DNA of 64,000 nucleotides from Diaporthe sp. PMI_573. Lineage: Eukaryota; Ascomycota; Sordariomycetes; Diaporthales; Diaporthaceae. The translations under genes were made by a program, and so were the position numbers. Under the pieces are notes generated by a model. That model worked only from the letters and a program-made list of their open reading frames with translations, was not told the origin of the DNA and searched no databases. Where the stretch lies: positions 248,001 through 312,000 of the forward strand of contig JAJTUP010000061.1 in the NCBI GenBank assembly GCA_021399435.1, in the 5' to 3' direction. Numbering within the stretch: the stretch's first letter is position 1; every line of letters begins with the position of its first letter. Below are positions 49,408 through 59,375 of this stretch, in pieces.

Positions 49408-50875
49408 TCAGAAGTAGCTCTTGGCCTGGTACTGCGGCTGCATGTCGCTATTTGGAGTGACACTGGCGCGAAGCTCGTGGTCCACGTGGTGGTCGACGGT
49501 GATGACGATGTGTTCGCGTTCGCTATCAGTCCGGTCCCGGATCTTCTGGGGCTTTCCCATGTCCCTCAATTCGGTGGAGTGTGTATTTTGTGTCGACTTC
49601 TGCTGCATCGATCCCTTGATCGACTTGAACAGGGCACGCAGCATGGGCAGGGAGCCGGCGATGAGGGCCAGGTCGCATTCGCAGATTGTCCAGAGGATGA
49701 TGTCGCCGATGCCCTCTGCATAAGTGATTTGATGGTCAGCAACTCATATGAAGGCGACGTCTTCGTTGACTGTTCGAATTCTTCGCAGAGCCGGGGATGG
49801 AAGACGTACCTAAATAGTTCGAAGTAGCGAAATATGCCTGCGCAAAGGGAAGACGCGCGATAGTGGCGATGGATGCCAAGACACCAAGGGACAGGATGCT
49901 GATGATGGCGGTCTTCTTTTGCTTGGTCATCTGAACACCCTTGAGCATGAGGAATGGCAGCAAGGAGGTGAGGACATCGGTGACGAGGTTGAAGGCCGAG
50001 ATGATAAACGTGATGCTGACGGTGATGGTGCTAGACAGGCATGTCCCTTTGACCTCACCCCACGTGGCTGCTATAGGCTGGCATTGCAAGAGGACGTAAA
50101 AGTCGACGAAGATGGTGGACACGACCGAGATGCTGATGAGGACCCAGAGTGTGGTGCGATGCCATTTGACTACGGCGATTCGGAGCAGCGTCAGGCAGAT
50201 GCTGACTTTGATGAAGACGAAACCGCTGAGGAAAAAGACCTGCCACAAGAAGACACTCTTCCAAAACACCAATGTTAGTATCACGAGACATTAAGCGAGG
50301 CAAGAACATTTGGAGCGTCAACGGAATGGATAGGTACCTTGATTCCCTCCATATAAATTGGTCCAGTTGGACCGCCTGGGATCAGCGCATCCGGACTTCC
50401 GAGTCCTGTGTGAGTACCTGTAGCATTTTTACTATTTTCCAATCATTCGGTACACCGTCCCACAAGGTGGGAGTCTGATTCTGGGGCAAGCTCTTTCTTG
50501 CTATGCACGGGGAATGGCAATACAAAAGCAGTGGATAACAACCTCGAGATAAGAATGAAATGATATGAAAGTACTTACCATAGATGACCACAGAGTTGTG
50601 GACCATGTTAATCAACTGTACGCGTCAGGCTCAGCGGGTACGTCGTAGCAGTGCGGCGTAGCAGTGGAACAGATGTGGATGAAGAATGCATGAGAGAGAC
50701 TTACCCATCCAATGCACATCAGCCAGTCTTCCAAGCTGAACTGGTTCAAACTGAGTCGCGCGTAGACTCGAAGACCCAGAACGATCGTAGACAGAATAGA
50801 AAAAGCCAACGCAACGCCATAGATGTTAGCCGCAAGCCCAGTGGGCGTGATGGGATGCCAGCCCGCTGGAGCCAT
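49408..50875 (-). CDS. PTH11/rhodopsin-type integral membrane protein, five exons, 343 aa
   Basis: Exons 50875-50705, 50615-50579, 50405-50338, 50257-49810 and 49715-49408 join in frame over four GT-AG introns (344 codons with stop). The N-terminus starts MAPAGWHPITPTGLAANIYG and the first helix is VALAFSILSTIVLGLRVYAR, followed by the family hallmark LSLNQFSLEDWLM. Then come LINMVHNSVVIYG and GPTGPIYMEGIK, a helix FFLSGFVFIKVSICLTLLRI, then WHRTTLWVLISISVVSTIFV, then LQCQPIAATWGEVKGTC, ITVSITFIISAFNLVTDVLT and MLKGVQMTKQKKTAIISILS. This seven-helix layout is that of the fungal rhodopsin-domain (PTH11-like) receptors. The tail is polar and cytosolic. The gene looks complete; ligand unknown. 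Confidence 0.88.
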
Positions 50876-52119
50876 CTTAGGTTTCGGTTATGGCCTTTCA
50901 AGGTGCCGTCAATAAAGGAGTGAAGGGGGGAGAGAAATCATCCGGTCTGGGGGATCCGAACCTTCGGGTTCGAGCGAGTCGACCGGGTGATATTTAAGAC
51001 TGCCCTGAGCACCCCTCCACATGGCTCTGGCACGAACTACAAACCCTTCTGAGCCCAATGAGGACACCTAAATTTCGGAATCGCTCTCCAATACGGGGGT
51101 TTTCGACAAGGAGGGAATGCTTCATGTCAGGGGTACAGAACAAGCACAGGACCCGAGGATCCTGAACGGGAACCCATGGATACGAATCCATGATTGGTCT
51201 ATCGCAATAACCCGCGAAGCTTTCCTGCTCTCGGAGTCGCCTCGTGGCCTTGGAACTGGTCCCTGGTGCGAGTGCAAGACGCGGCCCGGCCAAATGTGAC
51301 CTGTCGCCAAGCGAATGCAGGACTGCGGCGCGGGATGCGCAGTTGGTTGTAGCCGACCAAAGTAATGTGGCGACCTGACTCGCCTGTCCAACCAACACGC
51401 CCCTGCATGTCCAAATTGAGCAGGACCCTCGCTATTAAGTGGACTCATCTGCCCATGTTATGTTGGCTGGAAAAGAAACGATTCTGAGTCGTCAGCTGAC
51501 CACAACGGATGCCGCCGTTCTTCCAAGACGTCGCCGAGAGCCTAGTGGGATCTTATCTGCAGGTAAAGATCCGTGGTGTCCTTGCGGGCAATTTTAAGTG
51601 CCGAAGACTTGGGATAAACCTTAACTAGACACTTGGCTATGTATGGGGGCCCGGGGCGGATCGCCCTGACTGTCAAGAGGAGGCACCCCCAGACACACGC
51701 GCACCGACCGCCGGCCACCCAATCCGCCTGTCCACTTATGTGGGACTCTGTCGGTTCGGAAAACTGAATGTATCATCCCAAGTGGATTATTGCGTGGATT
51801 CTCAGGACTTCGAAGACCACCACATGCGATTTGAAACGTATGCCTCAGGGGCCAAAGACGCATTATTTTTCCAATTCAAAAGACCAGTCTTCCTTGGCAC
51901 CCGACTACTTGAGTCTCGCTTGAACCATTTGCCGGTGCTGACTCTGTTCCTGCTGTCTGTGCTGACTTTCTCATCTCACTACTATTGCTTACTTTGGTAT
52001 TGTTGTTGTCAGTCCTGACTCTATTCGGGCTGTCCCATCCGCTGTCCTGGTTTAATTTGCACTCGGTTCCATATATCTCGTCGGAGTCTTTTGTTGGATC
52101 CGCAACAATTCATCACACA
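50876..52119. other. Intergenic region between receptor and dehydrogenase start
   Basis: Contains the divergent upstream regions of the receptor gene (minus) and the short-chain dehydrogenase (plus). ORFs at 51117-51448 and 51621-51863 have no recognised motif. A hairpin GAACCTTCGGGTTC lies at about 50959-50972. Confidence 0.4.
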
Positions 52120-52171
52120 ATGTCGTACGAAGTCAAGGGAAAGTTCGCCCTGGTCACAGGCGCTGGCAGTG
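52120..52171 (+). pseudogene. Short-chain dehydrogenase, first exon only
   Basis: The exon encodes MSYEVKGKFALVTGAGSG, the first beta strand and TGxxxGxG-type nucleotide-binding start of a short-chain dehydrogenase/reductase. A GTACGG donor follows immediately after the first base of the Gly codon, where fungal members often have an intron. Instead of a second exon, the hAT element begins within about 60 bases. No later exon was found on the far side of the element (55.4-55.7 kb), so the rest has been lost or lies outside the window. Confidence 0.65.
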
Positions 52172-52582
52172 GTACGGATCCCTCACTCCTTTTTGCCCCA
52201 TTCATCATTACGCGTATCCAGGCTGGCGATCAATTCCACCTCCACCTCCACCATTTCAATATTGTTGAAGTGGAAGGCCCGTGCGTCAATTCAATCAATT
52301 CAATCTCGCCTCGACGTTGACAGCCTCGATTCCATCGCGATGGCTTCAACGTTGACCACCGGTTGAAACGGTTGAGAACGGCGGTGGTCCAGGGTAGCAT
52401 TCGCAGCCCCGTAAGTCGCGTCCGTCGGACTTTGTCACTGGTACTTTCCACTTCGAACTATTTGCATATGCATCAATGTACTCGGTACTTAAGCCTCGCG
52501 AACGCGTGTGCGCCGCGTTCCCTGTCACCACGCGGAAAATAAACCCTTCAACAAAACATTGCATCCCTTTCCTGCAGCCAAA

Positions 52583-55281
52583 ATGGATACCAACGTACCT
52601 ACGAAGCGCCGGCGAGCTTCGGACAGCAACTCAACCAACGCACCGTTTACGAACTTGGATTCTTTGCCAGATGAATGGAAAATCTTTCCATGGAACAAGT
52701 TCCCGGCCTTTACGATTTCTGAGCGTGCTGGCAGGCAGACGTCCTGGGTCTGGCAGCATGGTTTTGACATTCAACGTAACGATTCTCCCACCGAGAGGAA
52801 ATGGGTTTGCAAGCCTTGCCTCAAGAAGCCGAAGTCTAGAACGTCAGACTACTCCGCCGTTGGCACCCAGAATATCGAGAAGCATCTATTCAGAGAACAC
52901 AAGCTCGTCGACGGGACCGGGAAGAGGCCGCCCGCTCTTGGGAAGGGGATGAGGGAGAAGACTCCCTCAAGGAATATCGTGGAGATGCTGAATCTCAACA
53001 CTTCAGACCCTAAAGAGCAAGCTATCGCGAACGCTCTCATCTAACGCTTCGATAGGGACCACTTTCAGAGACTGCTTCTCGAGTGGGTGGTCGACGCTAA
53101 CGTCTCTTTTCGCCAGCCCGAGCATTGCCGGCTTCGACGTATATTCGAATACCTGAACCCATCGGTTGCAGCGACGAATGCCCATATCTCCCACGATACC
53201 GTTCGAAGGCGAATTGTCGACCTTCATCTCCGACAAAAGACGCGCATAATCGACCACTTGAGGAGTGTCCCAGGTCAAATCCATATTGCATTCGATGGTT
53301 GGCGCTCAAGGAATCGGCACGCTCTATATGGGATTGTCTGTTTTTATATTGATAAAAATTGAGTCCCGTCGAAGCTGGTCCTTGGCCTGCCGGAGTCGAA
53401 GAATTGCCATTCAGGGGAGAATATTGCAGCCCAGATCCTCGAGATCTTAGAGAGCTATGAGATACTCGATAGGGTGGGGTACATCACACTTGACAACGCT
53501 GGCAATATGGATACAGCAACGGAGGAGATTGCGGGGGCGCTGGGTTTCGATCCGAAGAAACGGAGAGTGCGATGCTTCGGCCACGTCCTCAACTTGGTGG
53601 TAAAAGCTCTGTTGTTTGGGCACAAGGCCGAGGCTTTCGAAGCAGAGATTGATGGGGAGTCTGGGTTTGGCGCTGCCCAGCACGAAATCTGGCGAAAGAA
53701 AGGCCCCATCGGAAAGCTCCACAACCTGGTCCATTGGATCCATCGGTCCGACAAGCTGACGTACCATCTCCGTGCGCTACAGGAAGAATTCTTTCAACAT
53801 TCAGACAACCCGAAGGTTCGAGCAAGGAAGCCTGTCGACGTTGTCCGCGATAACCAGACTCGCTGGTTGTCGACTCTGTATATGATGCGGCGCGGTCTCA
53901 TGTTGCGTCCGTTTCTCGAAGACCTAGTTGAGAAGGTCACACTTGAATTCAACAAGGAATGTCGCAACGGGGTTAGAAGGAGGGAAGAGATGCCCCTCTG
54001 TCTCCGGGAGGAGAGTCTTCTTTGCGAGAAAGATTGGAAAGTTATTGAGTTGATGGACAAGATGCTCCTTGACTTTGAGGAGGCACTCCGGATGCTTGAA
54101 GGCGACGCCCAGAACCGGGTGCGAAAAGGAGGCCGTATTGAGGCATACGGCAATATGTGGGACGTTGCCTCAACCTACGAATTCCTGATGGACAGTCTAG
54201 AGGAGTGGAAAGCAGCAGCAGAGAACTACCCGGATCCGGAGCACTTCAAGATAAACATCAACCTGGGGTGGGATAAGTTGAACGAGTACTATGCGAAGCT
54301 GGACGAGACGCCAGCGTACTATGTTTCCTTAAAGGACATTTCGCTACTTTATCATGGGATCGTCTGAGATCCAGAGATCGCAAGGAGCGTAGGGCCCTTC
54401 AAAATCCGTAAGATAAAACGATGTCCATAGACGCATGGCTTGAGTACCGGTAGAGGTGTGTGTGTGTGGGGAACCACAGCACAGCACGCGTGCGACCCGA
54501 GCCCAAGGCTTGATCGCCCTGCCTGACTTTCGCATGGTATTACAACCTCTTGGATGAGACACCGGTCTATTATGCCGCAATCGCTCTACATCCTGCCTTC
54601 CGATGGGACTATATCGAGGACATATGGAGAGGTCGTTCGGACTGGATCATCAAGGCCAAGGATCTTGTACAAGAGCTTTGGGAGTCCACGTACAGGGAAA
54701 TGCCGATCTCCGTTGAGGAAAGGTCTAGGCCGAAACGGAAATACCCGCGAATCTTCGAGTCGGAGATGGACAAGTACGAGAGAGACTGGCGAGAGGAATC
54801 GAGCAGTCAATTCGGAAGTCCGGCAGTAGCGAACCTTGGTGATGAGTGGCAACAATGGCAGCGATCTCGTGAGTTTGGGGACCACGAGGTGATGGACGCA
54901 TTGGCGTATTGGCACAGGAAGCGGGCAACTTACCCCCGGCTAGCTCAAATGGCCCTTGATATATACGCTGTGGTGCCTATGAGCGCTGACGTGGAGAGGC
55001 TCTTTTCAGCCTGTGGTCAGATGCTCAGTCCTCTGAGGAACCGATCCGAGGCAAATACGATATCGATCGTACAGACGTTGCGGAATTGGATCCAGATGGG
55101 CCATATCTCATCAACAGAATCGTTTCTTGACGGGCCGGCGGAGGTGCGAGGACAGACAATCAGGGAAGCAAAAGACATTAGTCTGGGAGGAGGAGTTCCA
55201 ACTATGGCTGTAGATCACGATCTTGACCTCGATCAGGACGTCCCGGATGCTCCTGAAGTAGCAGCGCCTATACCACAATAG
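52583..55281 (+). pseudogene. hAT transposase with two stop codons and an internal break
   Basis: A single frame from MDTNVPTKRRRASDSN has a BED finger (TSWVWQHGFDIQRNDSPTER, then WVCKPCLKKPK and NIEKHLFREHK). A TAA stops it at 53042-53044 and a TGA at about 53360, yet the same frame goes on through PGQIHIAFDGWRSRNRHALY, VGYITLDNAGNMDT, RRVRCFGHVLNLVVKALLFG and VVRDNQTRWLSTLYMM to KLDETPAYY. There about 220 bases of foreign DNA intervene, after which a new segment restarts with LLDETPVYYAAIALHPAFRW and continues to the dimerisation block YPRLAQMALDIYAVVPMSAD, then VERLFSACGQM. The repeated LDETPxYY is diverged in DNA, so it is not a simple insertion duplication. Confidence 0.88.
54330..54546. 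other. Foreign segment inside the hAT gene
   Basis: About 217 bases without hAT similarity lie between the two LDETPxYY-coding segments. They include a TGTGTGTGTGTGGGG run near 54457. There is no obvious terminal repeat. Confidence 0.6.
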
Positions 55282-55744
55282 GAAGGCGACAGGGGTTGCA
55301 ATTAGCGTCCACCGCGTCCATTCCACCGTCCATCCATCCACTGAAGTGCCTGGTGGATCCATTCCACCAGGAAATTGCTTACATAAGTCCACCATCCATT
55401 CCACCAGACCCCTTGGTGGATGGAGTGGAGTGGATGACCACTCTGGTCTGAAGCCGCGAGGGTGAAATGGCCGAACTCGCCCACAAACACTCGCTGGTTG
55501 GTGCAGAAGGTGGCAACTTCGGTCAAGCTTGCCATATAACTCAGATTCGGTCCGAGAATGACCTGAGGATCTGTAGGACTTCAAAATAGAGATCCGATTT
55601 CGGTAGATTGTACGTGCCGTACATGAGCTTCTTTCGAGACTCCCGGTGTGCGTTTCGTTAGCGAACCCTTGGTTTTTGCGGTGCTTTCACATACAACCAA
55701 GTTAACAGAAAACACTGGAAACCCATCCAACGCTAGACATTGAA
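55282..55744. repeat. hAT 3' subterminal repeats and flank
   Basis: At 55308-55435 TCCATTCCACC, CCATCCATCCACTG and GGTGGATGGAGTGG repeat in both orientations, typical of hAT transposase binding sites. Beyond 55465 nothing is recognised. Confidence 0.6.
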
Positions 55745-56212
55745 TTACTTGACCTTTGCCTTCCCTGCCACCATCCCTAGACGCTCCACCACTGATTTCA
55801 TAAACGGCCCTAAACCCCAAAGGCCGATATTATTGAGTCTAACCACAAAGTCCTCCCCTTGCTCCAGCAACAGCGCATTACAACTGTCCAAAAGCTTCGA
55901 TCCGAACATGCGCACACCATCTTCAACTACAGTCCAGTGGCCCCAGAGCTCGTGGATGGGGCCTTGGGTGCAGATGGTGAAGAAGAGCGGGGGTTCGGTG
56001 TTCGAGGTTGTGGGCAGAGCATCGGAACTTGTTGCGCCGCGATTTACCAGGTTATCAAGATCAAGCTGTATCTTGAGTCCACAAGCCCCGGAAACCGAAG
56101 CTTGGTTCTCTGCCTCGAAGATTTGTTTGCCGGTCGAGTAGGCCTTGCCCTCAACAACAGCAAATGGGAAGGCGAGATCTAAGGCGCGTGGGGCGGGTAC
56201 TGGGATCAACAT
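55745..56212 (-). pseudogene. C-terminal part of a conserved fungal protein of unknown function
   Basis: The 155-codon frame reads DLAFPFAVVEGKAYSTGKQI, then FEAENQASVSGACGLKIQLD, then PPLFFTICTQGPIHELWGHW, then NNIGLWGLGPFMKSVVERLG. I recall this arrangement (PFxVVEGKAYSTGK, then QNQAAVSG, then FSICTQGPIHELW) from the C-terminal half of a widespread Sordariomycete hypothetical-protein family that resembles PD-(D/E)XK-like folds; that last point is not proved here. The N-terminal half is missing: upstream of 56212 nothing in frame fits. It is presumably a truncated copy. Confidence 0.5.
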
Positions 56213-56499
56213 TGGTTGCTATTGTGTATCCCAATACCGAGGGTTTTTGCCATTATTCGACAACCAAAAATCTGACCAAATCCCACCACATCGCCCCGGG
56301 GTCGATCACAGCATCCCGTTGGAAGCTGGCCTAGACTAGCTGCGCAGCATCCCGAAAACCTTTCTTCCGTAAATAATTTCTTCTGCGAACGTAAATCTCA
56401 GGACCTCTAGGGTTTCTTGCTCCTAGCCTCAGCGGTCTCCAGATCAACTTACACAACTCGTAATTGCAGGCTGCCCGATCTGAAAGTTAATGTAATTGT
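56213..56499. other. Unassigned
   Basis: No supported feature. Confidence 0.3.
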
Positions 56500-57033
56500 C
56501 TAAGCATCTTTAATTGCAACTAATGCGTCTTTGGACGTGCAGACTTCGAGTTGAAGGCTTTGTTGCGGTGTGCTTGGTCGAAATAGGGTAAAGGAGCACC
56601 ACCGAATACGATCCACGGGTACAAAACTGTCGCCCGCATAGCTCCAGTCAATTCGAGGCCTCCTTAGGAGTGTATTGGCGGTACGTTGAGGAATCCGCTT
56701 GCGATTGTGCAGAACGACAGCTCTGTCTGCTTCGGGGCACTGTTTCTCAAAGAGTTCCGAATATCTTCGGAGGTGCTTGTATTCCCCAAGCAGATAATGA
56801 AACAAGAGCTGTTGCTGCTGAAGTTTCAACGAGTTGAAGTCATGGCTGGGTTTCTTGCTGTATACAAGCCGTTCAAGCTGCTTCGCGGGCAGCTCGCCAG
56901 TTGCAATTCTTTGCCTCTTGGGACCAGGCACGCCATCAGGAATGGACTCAACCTGATCGTCCTGGGCATTTCCATGACGAGTCAACGTAGAACTAGGCGC
57001 GTAGCGTTTCATTTTGCGGACAGGTGTTTTCAT
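56500..57033 (-). CDS. Hypothetical protein, 177 aa
   Basis: Complete open frame with ATG at 57033. The N-terminal 50 residues are basic and polar (DGVPGPKRQRIATGELPAKQ includes a nuclear-localisation-like PKRQR); the middle is helical with a Gln run (SLKLQQQQLLFHYLLGEYKH, then LRRYSELFEKQCPEADRAVV). No domain is recognised. Directly upstream (57163 and 57220) two copies of GGGATATTCGCACA occur, resembling the start of the MULE terminal repeat, so this ORF could belong to a non-autonomous element. Function unknown. Confidence 0.4.
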   Translation of the reverse strand: MKTPVRKMKRYAPSSTLTRHGNAQDDQVESIPDGVPGPKRQRIATGELPAKQLERLVYSKKPSHDFNSLKLQQQQLLFHYLLGEYKHLRRYSELFEKQCPEADRAVVLHNRKRIPQRTANTLLRRPRIDWSYAGDSFVPVDRIRWCSFTLFRPSTPQQSLQLEVCTSKDALVAIKDA

Positions 57034-57162
57034 AAGAAAATAGTTCGATCAGGGTGCATCTGAAGCAGCAATTGATTGTTAGGGGTGCCTAGAGTTTGGC
57101 CGCTTTATATAGTTTTTGTGAGGGCTTTGAGACCCGAAGCGGGAAGGACTAGTCTCTATGAA

Positions 57163-57236
57163 AATGAATAGGGATATTCGCACAGACAAAAACAGCTGCT
57201 ACACACACTATTCAAGAATAGGGATATTCGCACACA
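57163..57236 (+). repeat. Two direct copies of ATAGGGATATTCGCACA
   Basis: Copies begin about 57166 and 57223, 57 bases apart. GGATATTCGCAC is also the core of the MULE terminal repeat at 21844-21863 and 25884-25903, and is near-matched at 43749. Confidence 0.6.
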
Positions 57237-57522
57237 CTCAATTCTCCTTGGAATTGGAAGATGCAGATGGAAGATCCCGCGAGAGACCTCGCCAGTATGC
57301 TTCGGCTCACCCAATCAAGCTCAAGCTTCGCCCCTGGAACCTGTGAAGAGGCCTTGAGAAGTTCCCACTCCCGCTGCAAAGCCTCCATCCATTCTTATTA
57401 TGGGATACTATGGCCTTGCATAAAATCAACGACCAGACCACAGCGACGAGCGACTATTTGAGCCGATACTTATCTAATTTCTGGAAAACGTGGCGCTACC
57501 AACGAGCGTATCGGTAGCCAAA

Positions 57523-57736
57523 TGTGGCGGTTGTCACCACTAGACGGGCTGACACCACCACAGGGTGCTGGCAGGGGGGCTGGCCCCTGCGACAGGCACG
57601 GACCACGGTTATTAAACTTCTCCAACGCGTCGCACATCGCGAGTTTCTTTTCTTTCTTCTCCTCTCCTCAAGCTTAGAATCTTCGTACATAGTGCCAATA
57701 CAACAGCTTCCAAGCTGGACATTGCTGGCCGTGACA
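57523..57736 (-). repeat. Solo LTR, copy 2 (214 bp) with 5-bp target duplication
   Basis: On the minus strand it begins TGTCACGGCCAGCAATGTCC and ends GACAACCGCCACA. It is flanked on the plus strand by CCAAA at 57518-57522 and again at 57737-57741, a perfect 5-bp target-site duplication. The same repeat lies at 42501-42711 in the opposite orientation. No internal retrotransposon sequence is attached, so it is a solo LTR formed by recombination. Confidence 0.9.
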
Positions 57737-57741
57737 CCAAA

Positions 57742-58195
57742 CAACCGCAAAGCCTTTACAAAGGATTTAGAACATATATGCATGCGAGACAGGGAATTAG
57801 TGAAGCGTGGTATTTATGATAGTTGGACGATATCGATGATGTTTACGTCTTGTGCATATCGACTTTCAATGCTCAGAGGTTGATGACTATATATAAGATA
57901 ATTCCGATTCCTCTATTTTAGTCACCTTGGCTGATTATTGCGACCTTGGCCTGAAACAGACTTCCAATCTCTTTTCGATCTATATGCGAGAGTTGTGGTT
58001 CCACTGCGATTATTTAATCCTCTTGACACCATAGCGATCAATAAAGAACGGGTTCCTTATTACACTGTAGGAGCCTTGTCGTGACAAGGCTGTGTAGCGT
58101 GGCAAGTACACTACGAGGTCCTCTGCCAGGAAGAGGCTTTGAATGCCACGAGGTGCGAGAGCATAGACACAACGGCCGCTCCGTAATTCCAGCTC
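57742..58195. other. Unassigned flank of the Gag-like ORF
   Basis: No gene supported. GCCTTGTCGTGACAAGGC at 58074-58091 is a perfect 8-bp hairpin and may be a terminator-like or LTR-derived structure. Confidence 0.35.
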
Positions 58196-58792
58196 CTACT
58201 CATCGAATAGAGATTCGCTACCACAGTCGTCTTCCTGGCTTTCCTCGTTGCCATCTGGCTTGGGACCAACTCCACCTCCTGAGGTCCTATCGCCCCACTT
58301 GGACAATTTGTGGCAGGCTTGGACAAAGTCAGCGTAGTTCTCTGGCAGAACGAGTTGAACAGCCAGCTTGCTCTCGATTGACGGCTGAAGTCCACGTCGC
58401 AGCTGGAGGATTTTCAGATCATCAGACCACGTTATCCCTGCTGCCCGAAGCGCTTGCTCAAATCGGGACAAGTAGTTCGCAAATGGCTCGTTTGAACCCA
58501 TCCTTAGATTTCTAACGTGGTCGTGGGTTTCCCGCATGTTTGGTCTCGTCCAGAGTTTCACGTGGTCCAATAGGTCGTTATAGTCGTAGTTATTGGTGAT
58601 ATTGGCCATTTCGACCAGTGAGAGGGCTTGCGCTTTCATGGCGGAGTCTATTTGGCCAAAGACAAAAAAGAAAGTGGTCTTTTCCGCTGCATTGTCGAGA
58701 TTGTTTTTCAGAGTAATTGTATCATGTTGTAATTTGGCTAGCCGCTGGTCCTGATCAAGTCTCCACTGTTCAAGTGAAATCGGTACAGCCAT
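58196..58792 (-). CDS. Retrotransposon Gag-like protein (orphan), 198 aa
   Basis: The frame starts MAVPISLEQWRLDQDQRLAK, followed by a helical region and the capsid-like core of the retrotrans_gag family: FFFVFGQIDSAMKAQALSLV, then SNEPFANYLSRFEQALRAAG, then DDLKILQLRRGLQPSIESKL, then YADFVQACHKLSKWG. It ends in an acidic tail with a clean stop; no zinc knuckle, protease or polymerase follows. Ty3-type Gag normally continues into a CCHC knuckle, so this is either a truncated element or a free-standing gag gene. The ATG is preceded by AT-rich leader sequence. It is not adjacent to LTRs in the right orientation. Confidence 0.7.
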   Translation of the reverse strand: MAVPISLEQWRLDQDQRLAKLQHDTITLKNNLDNAAEKTTFFFVFGQIDSAMKAQALSLVEMANITNNYDYNDLLDHVKLWTRPNMRETHDHVRNLRMGSNEPFANYLSRFEQALRAAGITWSDDLKILQLRRGLQPSIESKLAVQLVLPENYADFVQACHKLSKWGDRTSGGGVGPKPDGNEESQEDDCGSESLFDE

Positions 58793-59375
58793 CTCGTTCT
58801 CGTTATAGGTATTTATAAATTATATTTGTAATTTATTGACAGCACAGCAGTAGACGTAAGGAGTCTACAATACATTTTAATGGACGAGACTTGTTTCCTG
58901 TAGAGTTCGCATATTATATAGGAAATTATATATAGTATGGCAGTATAGTACTTTACAGCACAGCCAAACTCATAAGTATTTAAAGTTCTTTGTACAGTAC
59001 AGTATTATAAGTATTTAGAGACTTTGTAATCGTGCGAGTCACTTGTGTGGACTTGGGTTAGGTCCTTTTTTGCCATTTCCTATAATTGGTCTAGGACTTG
59101 TAAACTTATATGATTTGTAAGAGGTCCGCCACATGGTACGACATCTTATGAAGTTTTTGTAATCAAGGCAGGTACTTCGTGTACGAATGAGAGGAACAAA
59201 GTTGTGGGTCTTTCGATTTGTACCCTACATGCATAACCCAACATAGAGGCCGCAAATAGTAGCAACTTCAATTACAAAAGCTGGGCAACTTTTATATAAG
59301 ATTCAAGAAAAGGGCATGGAATCCCACTTTCCTCTTTCATCTTCCTCGTTGTAATATACCAGCATAAACTACACA
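58793..59375. other. AT-rich intergenic region, methyltransferase promoter
   Basis: Contains GTACAGTACAGTATT at about 58994 and TTTATATAAG at 59291-59300, the latter about 80 bases before the methyltransferase ATG and a likely TATA box. Confidence 0.45.

Larger units (their letters stand above)
52225..55465 (+). mobile_element. Chimeric hAT element inserted in or near a dehydrogenase intron
   Basis: Possible terminal repeats are CAGGCTGGCGATCAATTCCA at the left and the inverted form of CAGACCAGAGTGGTCATCCA at the right (imperfect). The left subterminal region carries TTCAATCAATTCAAT and GTTGAAACGGTTGAG motifs; the right carries TCCATTCCACC motifs like those of the hAT at 8.9 kb. No matching 8-bp duplication was seen. 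Exact borders are approximate. Confidence 0.55.

Noticed and set aside
49477..50278. Acidic plus-strand ORFs
   Set aside because: Antisense to the PTH11-like receptor exons; composition is the mirror of hydrophobic helices.
50940..50990. tRNA-like GGTTCG sequence near a hairpin
   Set aside because: No acceptor stem, anticodon arm or A/B boxes at the right spacing.
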